A stretch of DNA of 33,911 nucleotides from a virus, in the IMG/VR virus record IMGVR_UViG_3300020428_000043, positions 1 to 33,911 of that record. One strand, 5' to 3'. Shown here piece after piece: positions 1-8,064 of this stretch. Numbering within the stretch: the stretch's first letter is position 1; each line of letters starts with the position of its first letter. Position numbers and translations under genes: made by a program. Under the pieces are notes generated by a model. That model did not search any database. It had not been told where the DNA came from and was given only the letters and a program-made list of their open reading frames with translations.

Positions 1-187
1 TAATGCTTTCAATTGCTAGTCCGCTTCCTGTTTGAGCGTTTACTGCTGCACCACATGCAACTTCAAATACTGTTAAGTTTTTGTTGCCGTTGTAATGTAT
101 AGCTGTCATATCAGCATATGGTTTTCTGTTTTCAGCAACCTTTACTGAACTGCCGCCGCCGATTGTTGATTGTGTTAAATCTGCCAT
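1..187 (-). CDS. Unknown phage protein, N-terminal part (runs off the window)
   Basis: The reading frame opens with ATG at 187 and continues without a stop to the window edge, giving about 62 residues that begin MADLTQSTIGGGSSVKV. The start overlaps the stop of the preceding gene as TAATG, the usual spacing in this block. There is a Gly-Gly-Gly stretch near residues 10-12 and no signal peptide or membrane segment. It is the last visible member of the minus-strand head/tail block, so a virion or assembly role is plausible, but I do not recognise the family. Confidence 0.6.
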   Translation of the reverse strand, partial: MADLTQSTIGGGSSVKVAENRKPYADMTAIHYNGNKNLTVFEVACGAAVNAQTGSGLAIESI

Positions 188-849
188 TACTTCTCTCCCT
201 TAGCTTCTGCTAAACGTTGTGTAAGTTCAGCATGTATTTGAGCTCTTAGGTCATCACCTTCTTTTACTTTTTTCATAGGATTATCACCGTCAGCTACTTT
301 AGGATGTGTTCCTTTAGGACGGTTCATTCCACCTGCTAATTTGTTTTGCATATAGTCAATGTCTCTGTGGTCTTCATCAGGTTCATTAGCATATGCTTCT
401 TCTTTATCTTTTTCTTCTGCGTCGTGGTCGTCCATGTCGTGGTCGCCATCGTCGTCTTTGTCTAAACCTTTGATCATATCGTGATCTGCATCATGGTCAT
501 CTTTGTCCATGCCCATATCCATATCACCACCTGGCTTATCATCGTTATCGTTATCAAAGTCTGGAATCAATTTATTGATTGGCTTTGGCATAGCAATAGT
601 CATGTCTGGCATATCTGGCATGTCTGGTTTTTCTGGTTGGTTAATCATGTCTGGATTAACTTTAGTCATTAATTTTAATACGTCATCAATAGCATCGCCT
701 TCAGCACTGATATTAACATTCATTCTTGCTTTATCTTTTTGCTCTGGTGTTGACATTGGAGCCTGTGGCATAGGAACTGGCATCTCTGTAACAGGGGCAT
801 CAGTTGTGTCAAGCTCACGCATTTTTTGCATAAGTTCATTAAAGTTCAT
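187..849 (-). CDS. Asp/Met-rich acidic protein of unknown function
   Basis: A 220-residue, highly acidic protein. Residues about 70-150 are dominated by Asp, Met, Pro, Lys and His, with a short P-D-M repeat (three copies near residue 75) and runs such as DKDDHDADHD. The N-terminus (MNFNELMQKMRELD) and the last 30 residues are predicted helical and less biased. The start at 849 overlaps the stop of the upstream gene by one base (TAATG). The block context (gp16, gp4, tail genes) suggests an assembly, scaffold or head-related role, but this is inference. Biased composition makes distant homology hard to judge. No catalytic motif is visible. Confidence 0.75.
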   Translation of the reverse strand: MNFNELMQKMRELDTTDAPVTEMPVPMPQAPMSTPEQKDKARMNVNISAEGDAIDDVLKLMTKVNPDMINQPEKPDMPDMPDMTIAMPKPINKLIPDFDNDNDDKPGGDMDMGMDKDDHDADHDMIKGLDKDDDGDHDMDDHDAEEKDKEEAYANEPDEDHRDIDYMQNKLAGGMNRPKGTHPKVADGDNPMKKVKEGDDLRAQIHAELTQRLAEAKGEK

Positions 850-1430
850 TATTTACTCCCTACAGGGCTGTTAACACCCGCTTTGTCGATTTTAATCTTA
901 GGAACGTCTGCAAATACGTCTGCTTTTAATTTATCGTGTCCTAATTCCTTCTTACGTTCTTTAGAAGTTTTTTGTAAGTCTTTCAAAAATGATTTGTTAA
1001 AATCATCACCAAAGTAATCTTTGTATTTGATCTTACCTGCTTCTTTATATTCGTTGTCGTGTAATAGTGCGCCTTCTCTTTTGTCATCATTAATTTGATA
1101 CTCTTCAGTTGGGCTGGCACTGTTTCTTACTTTACAACGATCTTCTGCGCAACCACAATCTTCACAACATGCCTTATGTACTTCTTGCGGAGTAATAGGA
1201 TAGTTTGTAACAAGATTAAATGTAGTTACTTCCATATTGTTCAGTTCTGGAAAATCCATAGGAACTTCCGTAACTGGTGTTTTTGACATCTCTTCACAAG
1301 TTACTACTTCTCTAGAAGCCACACATGACTTTAGTCTATCGCAAAAGCCTTCAGGAACTTCGCCTGCCACTTTTACGTTGAAGCTGTATACTTTTTTGCT
1401 TTCTGTCAAATATTCATTGAACGTTTTCAT
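849..1430 (-). CDS. Conserved unknown phage protein with N-terminal MKTFNEYLTE and a Cys cluster
   Basis: A 193-residue protein. It starts with MKTFNEYLTESKK, an N-terminal pattern that recurs in many proteins of marine T4-like phages. Residues 15-80 look like a small alpha/beta domain. Five cysteines lie close together (C88, C89, C92, C94, C99), a possible metal site or disulphide cluster. The C-terminal third is Lys/Asp-rich and helical. A late-promoter-like ATAAATA ends exactly 5 bases before its ATG and overlaps the stop of the upstream gp16-like gene. I do not know the function; it sits among DNA-packaging and head-completion genes. Confidence 0.75.
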   Translation of the reverse strand: MKTFNEYLTESKKVYSFNVKVAGEVPEGFCDRLKSCVASREVVTCEEMSKTPVTEVPMDFPELNNMEVTTFNLVTNYPITPQEVHKACCEDCGCAEDRCKVRNSASPTEEYQINDDKREGALLHDNEYKEAGKIKYKDYFGDDFNKSFLKDLQKTSKERKKELGHDKLKADVFADVPKIKIDKAGVNSPVGSK

Positions 1431-1435
1431 ATTAG

Positions 1436-1442
1436 TATTTAT
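1436..1442 (-). promoter_or_regulatory. Late-promoter-like ATAAATA, 5 bases before an ATG
   Basis: On the minus strand ATAAATA is followed by CTAAT and then the ATG at 1430. T4-type late promoters (TATAAATA) start transcription a few bases downstream, which would put the first transcribed base at or next to the start codon. The motif includes the TAA stop of the preceding gene. Confidence 0.55.
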
Positions 1443-1930
1443 TCCTTTCCGCCTAATTTCTTCATTAGTTCATTGCGATCTAGCATGATATAGCCTGATC
1501 CGTCTACTAATTCGTTGGGATCTTCACCTGAATCTTGATCAAGTTTCAGCTTTCTCATCTGTAAATCTACGGCTTTTAACTTCTTATCAATTTTAGCAGA
1601 TTTAGCATCTACCGCATTTTTAAGCATACTGCCAGCAACTTCAAAAATACGTCCACTATAACGTACTTCTACATTCATACCCAAATCCATTAGATCATCA
1701 TATGCTTTCTCAGCCTTATCAGCTAAGTGATCTAAATCCGTTTCACCTAGTGTATCCAATTCTTTTACTGCTGGCAATTCTTTAGTAATGTTTTGGATTG
1801 CTTGATAACTTTGATCTACACTTTTTATTTCAGCTTCCATTTCCTCAGCCTTTATTACAGAAGTTTCAACCTCTTTAGGTTCTTCTTTTGATTCTTCCAT
1901 ATTAAAAAGTTCTTCTAATTTCTTTGTCAT
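1439..1930 (-). CDS. gp16: Terminase small subunit, gp16-like
   Basis: A 163-residue protein, close to the 164 residues of T4 gp16. It is almost entirely helical: an acidic N-terminus (residues 1-30), then residues 35-75 with amphipathic helices. A central segment around residues 85-135 (ending in DKKLKAVDLQMRKLKLD) resembles the oligomerisation core of T4-like small terminases. Small terminase recognises concatemeric DNA and stimulates the gp17 packaging motor. The large subunit is not in this window. It lies between the gp4 head-completion gene and unknown genes rather than next to gp17 as in T4. The assignment rests on length, helical pattern and remembered family similarity. Confidence 0.65.
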   Translation of the reverse strand: MTKKLEELFNMEESKEEPKEVETSVIKAEEMEAEIKSVDQSYQAIQNITKELPAVKELDTLGETDLDHLADKAEKAYDDLMDLGMNVEVRYSGRIFEVAGSMLKNAVDAKSAKIDKKLKAVDLQMRKLKLDQDSGEDPNELVDGSGYIMLDRNELMKKLGGKE

Positions 1931-1935
1931 ACTTT

Positions 1936-1942
1936 TACTTAT
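1936..1942 (-). promoter_or_regulatory. ATAAGTA motif 5 bases before the gp16 ATG
   Basis: The minus strand reads ATAAGTA, AAAGT, then ATG at 1930. It is a one-base variant of the late motif with the same 5-base spacing seen at six other genes here. It overlaps the stop codon of gp4. It is weaker evidence than the exact ATAAATA sites. Confidence 0.35.
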
Positions 1943-2379
1943 CTTCGTTTCGGTCCAGTGTGAAAAATATCTTCTTCAGTTACTACCCTAAAACGTAGTC
2001 CTTTTTGTTTGCACCATGCTGTGGCTGCTTCCCATTTTGCCATATTGAGCAAGTATTGTTCTTGATTGTATCTACTTTTACCAACACTTTCTCTAAATGA
2101 CTGATTCTTAGGTTTAACTTCTATTACTTCTGCATGTTGCTTACCTTTTTTATCTGCATAAACAATAAAGAAGTCAGGTACATAAATTGTGTGCTTACCT
2201 GTTAATGGGCTTCTGTAAGGTATTTGAATGCTTTCACTTGCCCACTTTGCAACACCTTGATGTTCATCTAACATCTTCATAAAGACAGTTTCCCAACTTG
2301 AACGAGCCATTGGTGTTTTAGTACCAATATACTTATTGGGGTTTTTCATTTCAAATCTGCCTTGAGCAAACTTCGGCAT
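1939..2379 (-). CDS. gp4: Head-completion protein gp4, PD-(D/E)XK nuclease fold
   Basis: A 146-residue protein matching T4 gp4 (150 residues), which joins the DNA-filled head and is needed before tail attachment. Several segments correspond to the T4 protein: the N-terminal NPNKYIGTKTPMARSSWE, IPYRSPLTGKH, PDFFIVY and AEVIEVKPK. They carry the restriction-nuclease-like residues D69, E87 and K89 (the PD...ExK pattern). The C-terminal WEAATAWCKQKGLRFRVVTEED also fits. I place the start at the ATG at 2379, one base after the upstream stop. A GTG at 2388 in the same frame would add three residues but has no better ribosome site. Confidence 0.9.
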   Translation of the reverse strand: MPKFAQGRFEMKNPNKYIGTKTPMARSSWETVFMKMLDEHQGVAKWASESIQIPYRSPLTGKHTIYVPDFFIVYADKKGKQHAEVIEVKPKNQSFRESVGKSRYNQEQYLLNMAKWEAATAWCKQKGLRFRVVTEEDIFHTGPKRR

Positions 2380-2380
2380 A

Positions 2381-2746
2381 TTAAGCACTCACGTTACGTT
2401 GTTTTGAAATATCTTCTACCGGTGTACGGTATCCTAGTGTTGAGGTTGCTGGCCTATTATTATTTAAAACTTCAGCAACTAATGCACTAATTTGTAATTG
2501 TTCTAAGCCAGTAATATCGTCTAAAACTTTTGATATAGGCATGTTTTCTAGCTTTGCTTGTTTTAATAATGATGTTGCAACAACTGCTGCTGCACTATTA
2601 TCAAATCCTTTATCTTTAAAAAATACAATCGCTGCGTCATAGTCAACAGCATTATATTCTAATGGCTTTTTACCATATTGATCAAAGTAAAGTCTAGTAC
2701 GTGCTGCACTGTCTTGTATTTCCTTTGGTGGCAAATTAGTAGACAT
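2381..2746 (-). CDS. Small conserved virion-type protein of unknown function
   Basis: A 121-residue mostly helical protein. Its C-terminal segment (ALVAEVLNNNRPATSTLGYR, then a tail ending RNVSA) resembles short structural proteins of marine T4-like phages. Its start shares one base with the stop of the tail-tube initiator-like gene (TAATG), so the two are probably co-translated. No enzymatic motif is visible. Its position between a baseplate/tube protein and gp4 suggests a minor structural or assembly factor. I cannot assign a T4 gene number. Confidence 0.7.
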   Translation of the reverse strand: MSTNLPPKEIQDSAARTRLYFDQYGKKPLEYNAVDYDAAIVFFKDKGFDNSAAAVVATSLLKQAKLENMPISKVLDDITGLEQLQISALVAEVLNNNRPATSTLGYRTPVEDISKQRNVSA

Positions 2747-3867
2747 TATGTTCCTCCGCCTTGATTACCAACAAACGATGAGCTGTTAGATATATTACTT
2801 GTTGCTGTTCTTTTTGGAGTAGCATTGGTAGTTCCGTTAGCTGAATCATTCTTCGGAAAGAATATTCCTGCCGCACCTGATATTGTATTTGAAATTTGTT
2901 GTATACCACCTGGGCTTGTTAAAATATTAACACCTTCGTTAATAATAGAATCTTTACTTAAACCTCTAATATTTTTATATGTATTAACTGCTGCAATAGC
3001 TGTACCTAAAAATGATTTAGGACTTTCAAATGCACTTCCGTTACCAACAGCACCAAAGATAGCTTCAAGTCCATCAAGTACGCCGCCTTCTCCTAGTAGT
3101 AATCCTGTTCCGCCACCTGCAACTCCTAATGGAGATGAAACTGTATCATAATGTAATGTTGCAAAGCCCTTAGGTGAACCTTGACTTATTGTTCCTGCTG
3201 TATACTGTACTGCTTCGTATTGTAATGACATTGAACTTTCAGCAGTTTCAGAACCTGCTGCATACTCCATGCCCCCTGCTGTCCACTGTTGAATCTTTGG
3301 ATTGATTAGTGTGTATCCAACGAAGCGTCTGCGTCCCATGGTGTAGATAGTAACCGATTTAAAAAAGTCCGCAGTTGATCCGTTATCAAAACCAAATGCA
3401 TAGTTGTTAGTATCACCGTTTCTATATTGATCTCTATCAAATGCTTGTGTAGGATTATTCCTATCAGCAATGTAATAACCATAGTACAAAGCCCACAGAG
3501 CACTTATAACACCTTGGTTATCATCATGCATAGTAAACTGTACAGGATCGTATTGAATTCTTTTATAAACGTTATGCTTTTTATTATACTGGTTCAGTGT
3601 ATCCATTTGGAAACTAAACTTAGGTAAGTCTACACCTTTAACTAGTAGTCCTGTTTCTTCAGCGTGTTTGGATTTAAAGTTAGCGGCCTTAACAGCCATT
3701 GGATCCATTTCAAACCTAACATAATAATTAAATTTAGTCTTAGGTGCAAGACGCATTGTGTTATCAATGAACAGTCTTGTGGCATGGGTATAGTTACCCA
3801 TGATACCTTTAGGTTGAGTAAGTCCAGTTGCAAAATCGCTGAGAAATCTTGTGAATTTGTTTGCCAT
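2746..3867 (-). CDS. Baseplate/tail-tube initiator-like protein (gp54/gp48 type)
   Basis: A 373-residue protein. Residues about 35-210 form a tube-like domain: KFNYYVRFEMDP, then KGVDLPKFSFQMDTLNQYNK, then YDPVQFTMHDDN, a layout shared with gp19 tube proteins. It continues with SVTIYTMGRRRF and a Gly/Ala/Ser-rich C-terminal third. T4 gp48 and gp54 are tube-like proteins that cap the baseplate hub and start tube polymerisation; this looks like that class, but I cannot tell which of the two it matches. It lies directly downstream of gp19 and its terminator and has its own CTAAATA motif 5 bases before the ATG. Confidence 0.7.
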   Translation of the reverse strand: MANKFTRFLSDFATGLTQPKGIMGNYTHATRLFIDNTMRLAPKTKFNYYVRFEMDPMAVKAANFKSKHAEETGLLVKGVDLPKFSFQMDTLNQYNKKHNVYKRIQYDPVQFTMHDDNQGVISALWALYYGYYIADRNNPTQAFDRDQYRNGDTNNYAFGFDNGSTADFFKSVTIYTMGRRRFVGYTLINPKIQQWTAGGMEYAAGSETAESSMSLQYEAVQYTAGTISQGSPKGFATLHYDTVSSPLGVAGGGTGLLLGEGGVLDGLEAIFGAVGNGSAFESPKSFLGTAIAAVNTYKNIRGLSKDSIINEGVNILTSPGGIQQISNTISGAAGIFFPKNDSANGTTNATPKRTATSNISNSSSFVGNQGGGT

Positions 3868-3872
3868 ACTAT

Positions 3873-3879
3873 TATTTAG
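3873..3879 (-). promoter_or_regulatory. Late-promoter-like CTAAATA, 5 bases before an ATG
   Basis: The minus strand reads CTAAATA, ATAGT, then ATG at 3867. It sits just after the gp19 terminator, so it would restart transcription for the initiator-gp4-gp16 group. Confidence 0.55.
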
Positions 3880-3883
3880 CCAT

Positions 3884-3911
3884 AAAAAAAGCCCGGAAAA
3901 TAATCCGAGCT
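3884..3911 (-). terminator. Intrinsic terminator after gp19
   Basis: On the minus strand an 8-bp GC-rich stem (AGCTCGGA pairing with TCCGGGCT, one G-T pair) closes a 6-base loop and is followed directly by a run of seven T (3884-3890). It begins 25 bases past the gp19 stop and separates the sheath/tube genes from the next transcription unit. High tube and sheath output next to a restart promoter fits the layout. Confidence 0.9.
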
Positions 3912-3935
3912 TCTTCTATTTTACTTAAAAAGTTA

Positions 3936-4577
3936 TTAGCCTTGAGCGCCTGAAGAACCTGTAGTAGATTCACCAATTGTTCTTCCAACGTTTGCGCCAA
4001 TTCCAACGCCAACGCCTTGCTCACCTGCGCCCCACTGTACCATGTTATCAAAACGTACAGTTAGTGCAACTTGCATAGCTTCGTTAGTAGCGTAGTTAGC
4101 GTCACCGTAGTCTACGTTAGTTAGGAAACAACCATACATGTTTGCTGTTTCTAATACGCTTACTCCGTTTTCACTAGTACCGTTACCACCGTCTAGTACT
4201 TCAATTTTTGTTGTAAATTTGTAGTCAATACCTGATCTAGCAGATGCTTGTTCAACAAAGTCGAACTGCTTCTGGACCTGTTGGCCGACTAGCTTCTGTA
4301 CAAAGCCACTAGCATCATCACGTAAGTTTAATGTTAGTGTTTCAAAAGTATACTTACCTGCTAAGAATACCTTTGAGTTGTACACGTCTAACTGCATTTC
4401 TTCAAAACCTACTTTTGGTCTTGAAACATCTACAACTTGTTTAGTAAGTTCTGTTGCAGCACTAACTCCAAATCCTAAAAGTGTCACCCTAAAGCGATAT
4501 TTTAGTTTAGGCATCAAGAGCACTTGGTTGCCTGCGTCTGTTGGTACTCCAAAGTTGTTAAGTGATGTAATAGGCAT
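3936..4577 (-). CDS. gp19: Tail tube protein gp19
   Basis: A 213-residue protein that polymerises into the inner tail tube. It has the gp19 layout: N-terminal MPITSLNNFGVPTDAGNQ, then KYRFRVTLLGFG, RPKVGFEEMQLDVYNSKVF and KYTFETLTLNLRDDASG. A final strand MQVALTVRFDNMVQW is followed by a Gly-rich tail. It is longer than T4 gp19 (163 residues), as is common in marine relatives. The ATG overlaps the gp18 stop by one base (TAATG), with an AGGAG-type ribosome site just upstream, so sheath and tube are coupled as in T4. A clear terminator follows. Confidence 0.92.
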   Translation of the reverse strand: MPITSLNNFGVPTDAGNQVLLMPKLKYRFRVTLLGFGVSAATELTKQVVDVSRPKVGFEEMQLDVYNSKVFLAGKYTFETLTLNLRDDASGFVQKLVGQQVQKQFDFVEQASARSGIDYKFTTKIEVLDGGNGTSENGVSVLETANMYGCFLTNVDYGDANYATNEAMQVALTVRFDNMVQWGAGEQGVGVGIGANVGRTIGESTTGSSGAQG

Positions 4578-7500
4578 TATATTTCTCCTGTGTTCTTGAC
4601 ACGCAACGGAATGTAAATAAACTCAATCGCCTTAATCGGTTCGATCGCAATATCAACATAAAGTTCATTTCTGTCAATTCTTGCTGGCGTGTTGTTAGTT
4701 TCATCACACACAACTGCAAAGTCGTATAAAGCTCTTAAGCCTACAAGCTCGAGTAATAATGACTCAACTGCTTGTTTAACTTCGTCCCTTGTGATCTTAT
4801 CATTTGGCTCAAAGATATAAGGTCTTGCAAGTTTATTAAGTTGTGATCTTAAATACACAACTAAACGTGCTACGTTAATTCTATCTAAAGCACTTGCATT
4901 TCTTGCTCTAGTTTTTTGTCCGTAGTTTACAAGTCCTACACCGTTAAAGAATGTAATTGGATTAATTTTTAATCCGTACAACGTATCTCTTTGACCTTCA
5001 TTCAATGCAACTGTTTGGAATTCACCTGTTGCTGCATCAATATAACCTACTGATGTAGCGTTGCTAATTCCACCACGTCTTGTTCCTGCTGGAGCAAACC
5101 ATGGAAACGATACTTGGTCGCTTAGTGCTATAGTTCTCATCATCATGTGTGATGCTGGAACAACAGCGTTTGCGCCACCTAAGTCAGTTGTAAATCCATT
5201 TGGATAAAACGCACCTAAGTATTCATCGTATGTTACAAGTCCGTCATCGTTGTTATCAACTACCAATGCACTGTTTGAACCATATGCTAACAATGAAGTT
5301 GCATCACTTGCTAATCTTAAAGGTGTATCACCAATAACAAATGCTGTTAAGCCTCTGTCAATATTTAAGTTAACAAGGTTGCTCATTGTTTCTGTGTATC
5401 CAGGACATGAAATTAAGTTAAAGTTTCTTGTTTCTTCATCTCTAATTTCTGAACTTGTATCAATTGCTGATTTAAGTGCCTGTGTTACTACCATACGCTG
5501 TGCATGTCTACCAAATGATCCGCTACCATCTTCTTGGTTGCCTGATTGTGTAGACCATCTATCTGTTGCATAGCCAGCCATCGCTTCGTCGCCGTTGCGT
5601 GTATTATCAGCTGTTAAATCAATGTAGTTGTTGTTGTACTTCTTAACGTTACCGCCACTTCTACGTAGGTTCCATAGCAACATACCTTTTGGATATAGTG
5701 CAGGATCTGGAGCATCTGGATCTAAGTAGTCATTAGTTAGTAAGTCTTTAATAGTTGCTGCTGTATTACCAGTAGCACCTGCTAGACCGTAACGTGCATC
5801 TGCAAACAATACACCGTCTTCTGAAGTTTGATCAGTTTTATCAACAAGTACCCATGCTAGGTTATTACCGTCCCATCTATAAATTGTTGGAAAGTCTTCT
5901 AAACTTGCTGTTGAAATCCAAAGGTCTCCGTCTACTAGTGCAGTACCATCGCTTTGTCCTGTTGTTGCACTTGGCTCAGTTGCTGAAACAATTGGACCTG
6001 CTGGTGAAGTATTAGCATATGCTGAATTATAATTTTGGTAACCTTTCCAAGTAGTACCATTATGAATCATAATGTCAACATCACTAAACTCTGGATTATA
6101 CCAAAGTTGTCCGTCTGCTGGTTCTGCTAATGGAGCATTGCTTGAAGCTGCAAAATCGTCTGCTGCTAAAGGCTTCCAGTTAGACGCAACATAATTTTCA
6201 CTAGCGCCTGTTGGTGCAGTGTAAAAGTTTGCTGTTCCTAATCCTGTGTTAATGCTGTATGCAGTATAAGCACTTCCTATTGGAGTATTAGCCCCGTCAG
6301 TAATTCTAAAATCTCCGCCTAACTTGTGGAAAATTTCTACTGCGTTTGAAGTTGTTACTGCTGCTTCAATGTTAGTAAAACCTGCACTGTTAATAGCACC
6401 TGCTATTAAAGCTGCATCATTGGCATTACCTGCTGCTGTAAAGTTTACAGCTATTCCAGCGTTTAATGCTGCTGATGTTTTAATACCTTCTGCAATTGTA
6501 AAAGCGTTTGCGCCTACAGTAAATGTACTTGCAGTTACTACTGCTGAAGTAATTTTAGTAACTCCTGTTGCAGCTCTTCTAAACGCTCTAAATGAAGCAG
6601 TCATTGGTGTTGTATCGTAACCGCTATTTTCTTCTGCGTTAGTTTGTATGTAAATGCTATCAGTTGGAATGTTAACTCCACCGCCTGCTTTGTCTAATGC
6701 ATAAATTGCAGATGAGTTATTAGCATACAATGGTGCAGTATATGCTACCCATGAAAGAGTTGCTGCTGACCATTTACTTGCTCTCCAACGTGCGCCGTTG
6801 TTTGGCTCAGTTGTTTTAACCCATACACTTCCTGTTGGACGTGGTGTTGTATCACCAGTTTTAAATTCTGGAACATTAGTATGTGCGTCAATGTGTAATT
6901 CTGGACCATAGTACGTTGCTTTTGTAATACCTAATTCGGAAAAAGTAATTTGTGGGCCACTTAAACCGTCATCAATAACAATAGCATTTGACTTGGACGA
7001 ATCACCAATTCCATCATCTAAGCTACCATCTGAATAAAGATAAAGTCTACCGCTTACATTTCTTGCAACAATACCTTGTGTTTCTGTAATAGCACCGTTA
7101 ATAGATGTTACCAAGTCATCTAGTGTGCCACTGACTGTAAAGTTTGTTCCGTTAATAGTAAAGTTTCCTGAACTTGCTGTAAAAGTATCGCCAACAATTG
7201 TTGGATGGCTCGCTGACCAATCGTTGCTTCCTACTTTAACCCAAGCACCCTGTGTAACTGTTGATCCGTTACCTGAAGACTTGTACCACATAGTTGCATT
7301 TTCTTTACTTGCACTAAATGATCCGCTACCGTCAACAGTTTCAAATACTACTGCGTAATCGCCAATGGAACCAACTGATGTTTTAGGTGCGCCGTTATCA
7401 ATTTTTGATGCGTCACCGTCTGTTAATACAATAGGTGTTTTGGCAGCAAATTTTTGACCACCTGTTGTGGTTACTGCTGCGCCATTCCACTCTTGGATAC

Positions 7501-7933
7501 CAAAAGTTGTTGAACCGCTGTTGATCCACCACTTGCCATCTGCTGGATTCGCTCCCGGAGCAGTTGATGAACCTTCTAGTTCGTCTAAGTCAACATCTGC
7601 ACGTACTATAAAAGCTGAGTTTGAAACGCCTAATAATGAATATGCTGAAAGCAATCCATATTCGTTTAATTCGCTTCCATGTATTGGAGTGTTGCTCGCT
7701 GTCTTTTTGAATGTTGGTACACCAAAAAGATCTACTAATTCTTTCTGTGAGGTAACCTTATATGCTTTACCTGCGTTAGCTTTTAGCGTTCCAGCTGCTG
7801 TAGCTGTGCCCGCTGCGTTTAATTTGTCTTGCGATGAAGCAATAACAATAAGAGGAGTAGTACCAGGCTCTGCTGGGGTATAAAACGACTCGTCTATTAC
7901 TGTTACTTCTACGCCTGGTGATGTTAATGCCAT
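4577..7933 (-). CDS. gp18: Contractile tail sheath protein gp18, with a very large central insertion
   Basis: A 1118-residue protein; T4 gp18 has 659. The N-terminal domain (about residues 1-118, starting MALTSPGVEVTVIDESFYTP and ending near FIVRADVDLDEL) and the C-terminal domain (about 720-1118, from KDLLTNDYLDPDAP to PLRVKNTGEI) are the conserved sheath core that forms the contractile mesh. Between them lie about 600 residues of low-complexity Ala/Thr/Asn-rich sequence. They contain several fibre-like modules, for example DGQLWYNP, HNGTTWKGY and DGDLWIS followed by YRWDGNNLAWV, probably exposed on the tail surface. An AGGAG ribosome site precedes the ATG. The gene is first in its transcription unit. 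Confidence 0.93.
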   Translation of the reverse strand: MALTSPGVEVTVIDESFYTPAEPGTTPLIVIASSQDKLNAAGTATAAGTLKANAGKAYKVTSQKELVDLFGVPTFKKTASNTPIHGSELNEYGLLSAYSLLGVSNSAFIVRADVDLDELEGSSTAPGANPADGKWWINSGSTTFGIQEWNGAAVTTTGGQKFAAKTPIVLTDGDASKIDNGAPKTSVGSIGDYAVVFETVDGSGSFSASKENATMWYKSSGNGSTVTQGAWVKVGSNDWSASHPTIVGDTFTASSGNFTINGTNFTVSGTLDDLVTSINGAITETQGIVARNVSGRLYLYSDGSLDDGIGDSSKSNAIVIDDGLSGPQITFSELGITKATYYGPELHIDAHTNVPEFKTGDTTPRPTGSVWVKTTEPNNGARWRASKWSAATLSWVAYTAPLYANNSSAIYALDKAGGGVNIPTDSIYIQTNAEENSGYDTTPMTASFRAFRRAATGVTKITSAVVTASTFTVGANAFTIAEGIKTSAALNAGIAVNFTAAGNANDAALIAGAINSAGFTNIEAAVTTSNAVEIFHKLGGDFRITDGANTPIGSAYTAYSINTGLGTANFYTAPTGASENYVASNWKPLAADDFAASSNAPLAEPADGQLWYNPEFSDVDIMIHNGTTWKGYQNYNSAYANTSPAGPIVSATEPSATTGQSDGTALVDGDLWISTASLEDFPTIYRWDGNNLAWVLVDKTDQTSEDGVLFADARYGLAGATGNTAATIKDLLTNDYLDPDAPDPALYPKGMLLWNLRRSGGNVKKYNNNYIDLTADNTRNGDEAMAGYATDRWSTQSGNQEDGSGSFGRHAQRMVVTQALKSAIDTSSEIRDEETRNFNLISCPGYTETMSNLVNLNIDRGLTAFVIGDTPLRLASDATSLLAYGSNSALVVDNNDDGLVTYDEYLGAFYPNGFTTDLGGANAVVPASHMMMRTIALSDQVSFPWFAPAGTRRGGISNATSVGYIDAATGEFQTVALNEGQRDTLYGLKINPITFFNGVGLVNYGQKTRARNASALDRINVARLVVYLRSQLNKLARPYIFEPNDKITRDEVKQAVESLLLELVGLRALYDFAVVCDETNNTPARIDRNELYVDIAIEPIKAIEFIYIPLRVKNTGEI

Positions 7934-7991
7934 CTTTTTATCTCCTGGTAATATTTTCGTATCAGTCTATTACGTAAACTTGTTGCAATTG

Positions 7992-7998
7992 TATTTAG
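7992..7998 (-). promoter_or_regulatory. Candidate late promoter for the gp18-gp19 unit (CTAAATA)
   Basis: CTAAATAC lies on the minus strand 58 bases before the gp18 ATG. This leaves room for an untranslated leader that carries a clear AGGAG ribosome site. It is the only such motif in this gap pointing toward gp18. Confidence 0.5.
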
Positions 7999-8017
7999 CA
8001 CTTTATATAAAATTAGC

Positions 8018-8030
8018 CTGGTTTAACCAG
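8018..8030. repeat. Short perfect palindrome in the gp18/HNH divergent gap
   Basis: CTGGTT-T-AACCAG is a perfect inverted repeat around one central T. It lies between the two divergent promoter motifs (7992-7998 and 8053-8059). As RNA it could form only a small stem, so a DNA-binding site is the more natural reading. Function not known. Confidence 0.4.
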
Positions 8031-8052
8031 TCATTAAAGGGGTCCAAAAGGT

Positions 8053-8059
8053 GTAAATA
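8053..8059 (+). promoter_or_regulatory. Late-like GTAAATA, 5 bases before an ATG
   Basis: The plus strand reads GTAAATA, CATGT, then the ATG at 8065. The spacing matches the other composite promoter/start sites. No ribosome-binding purine run precedes this start. Confidence 0.45.
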
Positions 8060-8064
8060 CATGT

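Noticed and set aside
2825-3151. Long open frame opposite the tube-initiator gene (plus strand, about 108 residues)
   Set aside because: Lies wholly within a better-supported virion gene and has low-complexity composition; a shadow of codon bias.
7467-7883. A 138-residue open frame opposite the sheath gene
   Set aside because: No motif, no ribosome site and fully within gp18; a shadow frame.
8018-8030. Palindrome as a terminator hairpin
   Set aside because: A stem of at most four or five pairs with no following T-run; kept only as a possible DNA site.
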